Shown: piece by piece, positions 6,152 through 10,752 of the stretch
Numbering within the stretch: position 1 is the first letter of the stretch
Layout of the letters: every line of letters starts with the position of its first letter
Position numbers and translations under genes: made by a program
Assembly: GCA_034666705.1 (NCBI GenBank)
Contig: JAXDLH010000148.1
Span: forward strand, 1-10,752
DNA: 10,752 nucleotides
Reading direction: 5' to 3'
From: JAXDLH01 sp034666705
GTDB taxonomy: Bacteria; Chloroflexota; UBA6077; SHYK01
Notes under the pieces: generated by a model
The model's input: the letters and a program-made list of their open reading frames with translations, nothing else
What the model was told of the DNA's origin: nothing
Database searches by the model: none

Positions 6152-7132
6152 GTGAGAGCACTGGTCGCCGGCGGCGCCGGATTCATCGGGTCGCACCTCT
6201 GCGACCGCCTGATTGCCGAAGGCATCGCCGTTACCTGCGTGGATAATTTCATCAGCGGGCTGCCTGCCAATATCGCCCACCTGATGGATCGGCCTGACTT
6301 CGACCTGATCGAGCACGACGTATCTCAGCCGTTCGATTCGCCCGCTGATCTCATCTTTCACTTTGCCAGTCCAGCAAGCCCGAACCCCGCGAGCCCCAAG
6401 AGCTACCTCGCGCACCCGGTCGCGACGGCGCTCGCGAACTCGCAGGGCAGCTACCAGCTTCTCGAGATTGCGAGACGCCACGGCGCCCGCTATCTGTTCG
6501 CCTCCACGTCGGAGATCTACGGGGAGCCCCTGGAGCATCCGCAGCGCGAGACCTACTTCGGCAACGTCAACCCTCACGGCATCCGATCCTGCTATGACGA
6601 GAGCAAGCGATTCGGCGAAGCGATCGCCATGACCTACCACCGCGAATTCCAGGTCGACGTGCGGCTGATCCGGATCTTCAACACGTACGGCCCACGGTGC
6701 GACCCGGCCGACGGGCGGGTGATCCCGAACTTTGTGAGCCAGGCGCTCACCGGCGACCCCATCACCGTGTACGGCGACGGTGCCCAGACCCGCAGCCTGT
6801 GCTACGTGAGCGACCTCGTCGAAGGGATCTGGCGCATGATCACCAGCGAGCGGACCGGCGGAGACGTCGTCAACCTCGGCAACCCGGAGGAGCACACCAT
6901 CCTCGAGTATGCGCGGCTGATCCGTGACCTGTGCGATTCCGGATCCGAGGTCGTGTTCCGCGAGCTGCGCACGGCCGACGACCCATCGCGCCGCCAGCCC
7001 GACATTACGAAAGCCCGCGAGCTGCTCGGCTGGGAGCCGCAGGTGCTACTCCGCGAAGGATTGAAACAGACGATCGCATGGTATCGAGAGCACTTGCCGG
7101 ACCTTTCGGCGGGCACCGACCCAGTCCGTTAG
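6152..7132 (+). CDS. UDP-glucuronate decarboxylase (UDP-xylose synthase), SDR family
   Basis: An NAD-dependent extended short-chain dehydrogenase predicted to oxidise UDP-glucuronate at C4, decarboxylate it and reduce it again to give UDP-xylose for glycan synthesis. At 326 residues it is close to single-domain UXS enzymes. The NAD motif GGAGFIGSH is at residues 7-15. The catalytic residues are all in place: Ser120-Glu121 in STSEIYG, Tyr148 and Lys152 in CYDESK, and the Arg region in DDPSRRQPDI (280-281). The stretches EHPQRETYFGNVNPHGIRSCYDE and NLGNPEEHTILE are specific to UXS rather than to dTDP-glucose dehydratases or GalE. The GTG at 6152 has GGAG eight bases upstream, and the gene follows the first Wzy-like gene by 45 bp. 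UDP-glucuronate must come from a UDP-glucose dehydrogenase outside the window. Confidence 0.92.
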   Translation: MRALVAGGAGFIGSHLCDRLIAEGIAVTCVDNFISGLPANIAHLMDRPDFDLIEHDVSQPFDSPADLIFHFASPASPNPASPKSYLAHPVATALANSQGSYQLLEIARRHGARYLFASTSEIYGEPLEHPQRETYFGNVNPHGIRSCYDESKRFGEAIAMTYHREFQVDVRLIRIFNTYGPRCDPADGRVIPNFVSQALTGDPITVYGDGAQTRSLCYVSDLVEGIWRMITSERTGGDVVNLGNPEEHTILEYARLIRDLCDSGSEVVFRELRTADDPSRRQPDITKARELLGWEPQVLLREGLKQTIAWYREHLPDLSAGTDPVR

Positions 7133-8550
7133 CGTCCGTCTCGGGCGGAGCCGCCGGGCTTATCGGCCTGACGGTGGCCGCGCTGATATTCGCGGCGCTG
7201 ATCGGCATGCTGCCCCTTGCCGCGGCCGCGGCGGTCGCGATCGGCATCCCCATTGTGGTGCTCGCCGCGGCGGTACCGCGCGTCTGCCTCGTGCTGGTGA
7301 TCTTCTCGATCCCCTTTTCATCGCTCACGAAGGTCACCTTCGGCACGTTCGACGTGACCGCGACTGATCCTCTCGTCGCGCTCCTCATCGGCGGCTGGCT
7401 CGTGCGCGGTGCATTGCGTGACCAGATCGTCGTCCGGATCGGGCCGATTATCGTCGCCATGATCGTGCTCTTCTGCTCCCAATTGCTCTCGACGCTCACC
7501 GCGACGAGCTTCTCCTCGTCGCTCAAGGAGCTCATCAAGACCGCGGAGATGATCGCCGTCGCCACGTACGTGCTCTCGAACCTGGACGTCCGCGAGGCGC
7601 CGTTCATGCTGCTGACGCTGCTCGCCGCCGGCACGGTCGAGTCGCTGAACGGCTTGCGTCAGTTCGTCACCCGCTCCGGTCCGGAATTCTTTGCGATCGG
7701 TCCCTTCCTGCGCGCCTATGGTGACTTTGGTCAACCGAACGCCCTCGCCGGTTACCTCGGCATGCTGCTGCCCTTCGGTATCGCACTCGCCCTGCGCCCG
7801 ACGGGCATCTGGCAGCGGATTGCGGTCGTGGCGATGACCGGGGTGATCGGGGCGGGGATTCTGGCATCGCTCTCGCGCGGCGCCTGGCTCGGGACCGGCA
7901 TCGGCCTCGTCGTGATGGCGATCGTGGGCAGTCCGCGCACCCGCCGCGCCCTCATCGGCGCGCTCGGCGCGGTGGCAGGGATCGTGAGCCTGGCCGCGGT
8001 TGGCGCCCTGCCGAAGGACATCACCGACCACATCACGGTGCTTTTCGACAACTTCGGTGTGTTCGACGTGCGGACGGTGGCGGTGAACCCGGCGAACTTC
8101 TCGGTCGTCGAGCGGATGGCGCACTGGCAAGCAGGGTGGGCAATGGCCATGGACCACCCGCTGGTCGGCATCGGACCGGGTAACTTCGACGACGTGTACG
8201 ATCGCTACTCTCTGCCCGGCTGGTCAGAATCGCTCGGGCACGCGCACAATTACTTCATCAACACATTTGCCGAGATGGGAATCATCGGACTGTTCGCTTT
8301 CGTTGGATTCCTCAGCATCGTATTCGCACGACTCGTGCACGGGTTGCGCCTGGCGACCGAGCCACTCGGGACTGAGCGACTGCTCCTGCTAGCCGCGCTC
8401 GGCGCATCAATCGCGTTCTGCGTGCACAATACGTTTGACAATATGTTCGTCCACGGCATCGGCCTCCTTTTCGCCCTCATCCTCGGGCTCGTGGAGCTGG
8501 CGGTGCGCGAGTTAGAGAGTGATCAGGTAGTGCATGCGCATCGGAATTGA
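7078..8550 (+). CDS. O-antigen ligase / polymerase family (Wzy_C-like) membrane protein 2
   Basis: A 490-residue multi-pass membrane protein of the same superfamily as the gene at 4649, but clearly diverged from it. It carries LSRGAWLG (Arg267 in the membrane helix before the loop), DHPLVGIGPGNF from residue 359 and LGHAHNYFINTFAEMGIIGL with His388-Ala-His390-Asn391, so both the Arg and His positions expected of an active member are present. GDFGQPNALAGYLGMLLP upstream is also typical of the family. The start is uncertain. ATG 7078 overlaps the UXS gene by 55 bp with only a distant AAGGA; the next candidate (GTG 7174) would cut into the first membrane segment and has no good ribosome site. 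The overlap suggests translational coupling. Likely role: polymerising or transferring the finished glycan on the outer face of the membrane. Confidence 0.85.
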   Translation: MVSRALAGPFGGHRPSPLASVSGGAAGLIGLTVAALIFAALIGMLPLAAAAAVAIGIPIVVLAAAVPRVCLVLVIFSIPFSSLTKVTFGTFDVTATDPLVALLIGGWLVRGALRDQIVVRIGPIIVAMIVLFCSQLLSTLTATSFSSSLKELIKTAEMIAVATYVLSNLDVREAPFMLLTLLAAGTVESLNGLRQFVTRSGPEFFAIGPFLRAYGDFGQPNALAGYLGMLLPFGIALALRPTGIWQRIAVVAMTGVIGAGILASLSRGAWLGTGIGLVVMAIVGSPRTRRALIGALGAVAGIVSLAAVGALPKDITDHITVLFDNFGVFDVRTVAVNPANFSVVERMAHWQAGWAMAMDHPLVGIGPGNFDDVYDRYSLPGWSESLGHAHNYFINTFAEMGIIGLFAFVGFLSIVFARLVHGLRLATEPLGTERLLLLAALGASIAFCVHNTFDNMFVHGIGLLFALILGLVELAVRELESDQVVHAHRN

Positions 8551-9670
8551 CTACACCGCGGCGATCAACCAATCCGACGGCATCGGAAGGTTCGTCAAAA
8601 ACATCACGCGAGCGCTCGTGCAGCTCGATCACGAAAACAGTTACGTCCTGGTGCACGCCGCGCCGAACCCCGGTCGCGCCACCGACCTGCCTCGCGCCCA
8701 GAACGTCACATCGCGCGAGCTGCGTTTCGGCGAGCGCGTGATGAACGTCGCCTGGCAGCGCCTGCACGTGCCGGTACCGGTTGATCTGGCGACGGGTCCA
8801 ATTGACATCTTCCACGCGCCGAACTTCGTGCTGCCGCCGCTGCGCAATGCGACGAGCATCCTCACAATCCACGATCTGGCGTTCCTCATGCAGCCCGAGT
8901 GCGCCGATGCGCGGCTGCGTGAATACCTCGAACATGCGGTACCGCGCTCGGTCGCCCGCGCGGATTACATCACCACCGATTCGGAAAACACCCGCAACGA
9001 CGTGATCTGTCTGCTCGACGCAGATCCGGATCGTGTCTTCGTCGTACCATGCGGCGTCGATAGCTCGTTCGAGCCCGCCGACGACGAGGCGATTGCCGAC
9101 GTCAGCGAGCACTATCAGATTGACGGCCCGTACATCCTTTTCCTCGGGGTCATCGAGCCGCGGAAAAACCTGCCGCGGTTGATCGACGCGTTCGGCCGCT
9201 TCAAGGCTCGGACCGAGGCACCGCACACGCTCGTCATCGCTGGCGGCAACGGCTGGCTATGCGAGGAGACGTACCGCCAGGCCGAGCTGTCGCAGTACAG
9301 CTCGAGCATCCGGTTCACCGGCTACGTGCCCGACGAGCCGCTTCGGGCGCTCTACAGCGGAGCCGAGCTGTTTGTCTATCCGGCGCTGTATGAGGGATTC
9401 GGGATCCCGGTGCTCGAGGCGATGGCGTGTGGGGTACCCGTGGCCTGTGCGAACACTGGCTCGCTGCCCGAGTTCGCCCACGACGCGGCACTCCTCTTCA
9501 ATCCCGAGGATCCCGACGATATCGCGACGGCAATCGAGACAGCCTGCTCTGACCCCGCGCGGCGCGACGAACTGCGACGTGTCGGGCGGGAGCGCGCCGC
9601 GATGTACGGCTGGCGCGATGCTGCAGTGAAGCTCCTCCAGGTCTACGGCACCGCCGCGAAAGCCGCATAG
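8534..9670 (+). CDS. Glycosyltransferase, GT4 family (GT-B fold)
   Basis: A retaining nucleotide-sugar glycosyltransferase of 378 residues, cytoplasmic or membrane-associated, expected to add a sugar to a lipid-linked glycan. The N-terminal domain begins MRIGIDYTAA and has the Gly-rich acceptor loop SDGIGRFVKNI. Near the centre FHAPNFVLPP, TIHDLAF and VVPCGVDSSF are typical. The C-terminal donor domain runs from ILFLGVIEPRKNLPRLIDAF to FTGYVPDEPLRALYSGAELFVYPALYEGFGIPVLEAMACGVPV, with the EX7E pair at Glu287 and Glu295. ATG 8534 overlaps the stop of the previous gene by 17 bp; the ribosome site is weak, fitting coupled translation. The sugar and acceptor cannot be deduced; xylose is possible given the UXS gene but unproven. 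Confidence 0.92.
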   Translation: MRIGIDYTAAINQSDGIGRFVKNITRALVQLDHENSYVLVHAAPNPGRATDLPRAQNVTSRELRFGERVMNVAWQRLHVPVPVDLATGPIDIFHAPNFVLPPLRNATSILTIHDLAFLMQPECADARLREYLEHAVPRSVARADYITTDSENTRNDVICLLDADPDRVFVVPCGVDSSFEPADDEAIADVSEHYQIDGPYILFLGVIEPRKNLPRLIDAFGRFKARTEAPHTLVIAGGNGWLCEETYRQAELSQYSSSIRFTGYVPDEPLRALYSGAELFVYPALYEGFGIPVLEAMACGVPVACANTGSLPEFAHDAALLFNPEDPDDIATAIETACSDPARRDELRRVGRERAAMYGWRDAAVKLLQVYGTAAKAA

Positions 9671-9676
9671 TAGGCC

Positions 9677-10390
9677 GTGGCTATGAACCCTCCACCTGAG
9701 ACCCTCCACGAGCGCATGCGCTGGGTCTACGAGCACCTGCCGGAACGCGTCGAGCGCCTCCTGGACGCGGGGTGCCACGACGGCGCCGGCACTGCCGCGT
9801 TTGCAACGCGCGCTCAGGAGGCAGTCGGCATCGACCTGGACCTGCCCGCCCTGCAGGAAGGCGCCCGGCGCCATGCGGGTGTCGGGCTCGCCGCCGCCAG
9901 CGCCGATGCCCTTCCGTTCGGGGACGCTGCGTTCGATTGCGTCGTCTTCAGCGAGGTGCTGGAGCACGTGCCGGCGGCCGTCGAGGCACGATGTATCGCG
10001 GAGATCCGCCGCGTGCTCCGTCCGGGTGGCACACTGATTCTCACCACACCACACCGCGGCACATTCTGGTGGGCCGATCCGTTGATGGCGAAGCCCCACG
10101 TACGGCGCCTGAATGCGGCGCTGCGCGGGAATGGGCACGAGATCAAGGGGCACAAGCACTACCGAGTCGGCGAGGTTCTCGACTTGCTCGCACCGCACTT
10201 CGACGTAGAACTCGTCGAGCGCCCTGGGCAGTATCTGTACCCGCTGGCGTACTGGGGGCACCTCCTGCCGCTCGGCGTCGGGCGGCATCCGCTGCTCGTC
10301 CGGGTCTGGCAGGCGATGATGGACTACGACTACCAGCGCGAGCACGGCGACGCCGCGTACAACGTATGCATCGTCGCGCGGGCGAGATAG
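9677..10390 (+). CDS. Class I SAM-dependent methyltransferase (Methyltransf_11-like)
   Basis: A 237-residue Rossmann-fold methyltransferase. Motif I is LLDAGCHDGAGT (from residue 29), where the usual D.GCG.G has His in place of the Gly before the acidic residue. VGIDLD follows as the acidic ribose-binding strand, then ALPFGDAAFDCVVFSEVLEHV and EIRRVLRPGGTLILTTPHR. After the core comes an unusual aromatic and basic tail (FWWADPLMAKPHVRRLN, GHEIKGHKHYR, YLYPLAYWGHLLP) that may bind a lipid-linked substrate or the membrane surface. GTG 9677 lies six bases after the upstream stop; the ATG two codons later (9683) is an equally possible start. Its place between two glycosyltransferases suggests methylation of a sugar or chain end, which could control polymer length, but the substrate is unknown. 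Confidence 0.85.
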   Translation: MAMNPPPETLHERMRWVYEHLPERVERLLDAGCHDGAGTAAFATRAQEAVGIDLDLPALQEGARRHAGVGLAAASADALPFGDAAFDCVVFSEVLEHVPAAVEARCIAEIRRVLRPGGTLILTTPHRGTFWWADPLMAKPHVRRLNAALRGNGHEIKGHKHYRVGEVLDLLAPHFDVELVERPGQYLYPLAYWGHLLPLGVGRHPLLVRVWQAMMDYDYQREHGDAAYNVCIVARAR

Positions 10391-10400
10391 GGTAGACGGC

Positions 10401-10752
10401 ATGCGCATCGGCATCAACGCGCTCTTCCTCCAGCGGCCGACGACCGGCATGGGCCAACACCTCTTCCACCTGCTCGAGGGGCTGGACCAGAACGACCGTG
10501 AGAACTCGTACGTCCTGTTGACCCCCCGGTTCCGCACGTCCGTCATGGGCCGCTTCCCCCAGCTCTCCGACCGGTTCCAGAACGTCGAGGTCACCACGCC
10601 GGTGCGGCGCCTCGGGGAAAAATACGAGAGCCTCTGGTGGGAGCAAATCGGCATCGTCCGTACCTGCCGGCGCGAGCACGTCGACGTGCTCCACAGCCCG
10701 TATTTCGCGGCCCCGATCGTGCTGCCGGCGCCCACCGTCGTGACCGTCCACG
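10401..10752 (+). CDS. Glycosyltransferase, GT4 family, 3' partial
   Basis: An open frame from ATG 10401 to the window edge (117 residues), reading MRIGINALFLQRPTTGMGQH, then LLEGLDQNDRENSYVLL and ending VDVLHSPYFAAPIVLPAPTVVTVH. This matches the N-terminal half of GT-B family 4 enzymes: first beta strand, Gly-rich TGMG loop, and the HSPY and TVH strands. It resembles the gene at 8534 (MRIGID, GIGRF, ENSYVLV, FHAPNF, TIHD), so the two are probably diverged paralogues. AGGG eight bases upstream serves as ribosome site, and the gene begins 10 bp after the methyltransferase stop, so it is in the same transcription unit. The donor-binding half and its EX7E motif lie beyond the window. Confidence 0.88.
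   Translation, partial: MRIGINALFLQRPTTGMGQHLFHLLEGLDQNDRENSYVLLTPRFRTSVMGRFPQLSDRFQNVEVTTPVRRLGEKYESLWWEQIGIVRTCRREHVDVLHSPYFAAPIVLPAPTVVTVH

Noticed and set aside
5204..6895. 563-codon minus-strand open frame
   Set aside because: It lies opposite the first Wzy-like gene and the UXS gene; its product is rich in Arg, Glu and Gly without domain motifs, while the + strand proteins have clear family signatures. It is a GC-rich shadow frame.
9257..10735. 492-codon minus-strand open frame
   Set aside because: It is antisense to two glycosyltransferases and a methyltransferase with intact motifs; low-complexity, shadow-type composition.

Overview
The window is strongly GC-rich, uses GTG starts often, and is densely coded on both strands. 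The best guess for its source is a Chloroflexota bacterium, possibly of the Thermomicrobia type. The reasons are GC content and codon use, an RqcH/NFACT gene beside gmk, a WCAPC-type thioredoxin, and an intergenic repeat carrying an AAGGA(C/T)CC hairpin. This is inference from style, not from a marker gene.

Left part (1-4550), housekeeping. A 5'-truncated thioredoxin-fold/TPR protein (2-658, +) converges on cobU (783-1403, -), which overlaps the end of gmk (1372-1998, -). A 261-bp divergent intergenic region separates gmk from rqcH (2260-4005, +). It holds a perfect 14-bp palindrome containing TATACT and a strong leader hairpin. rqcH converges on trxA (4223-4546, -); the 217 bp between them hold two hairpins, one of them in a REP-like repeat.

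Right part (4649-10752), a surface or exported polysaccharide cluster, all on the + strand with short gaps or overlaps: a Wzy/WaaL-like membrane protein, a UDP-glucuronate decarboxylase (UDP-xylose synthase), a second Wzy/WaaL-like membrane protein, a GT4 glycosyltransferase, a class I SAM methyltransferase, and the start of another GT4 glycosyltransferase that runs off the window. Together they could supply UDP-xylose, transfer sugars, modify an intermediate, and polymerise or ligate the glycan at the membrane. The cluster clearly continues to the right, and flippase, priming transferase and UDP-glucose dehydrogenase genes are not in view.

No phage, insertion sequence, CRISPR array, tRNA or rRNA was seen. 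The points most worth a second look are the two unlike Wzy-type proteins flanking UXS (the first lacks the arginine of the SRGA motif), the Glu-Arg in place of Asp-Arg in RqcH, the palindrome in the gmk/rqcH promoter region, and the REP-like hairpin between convergent genes. I see no clear evidence of a wholly new system here.
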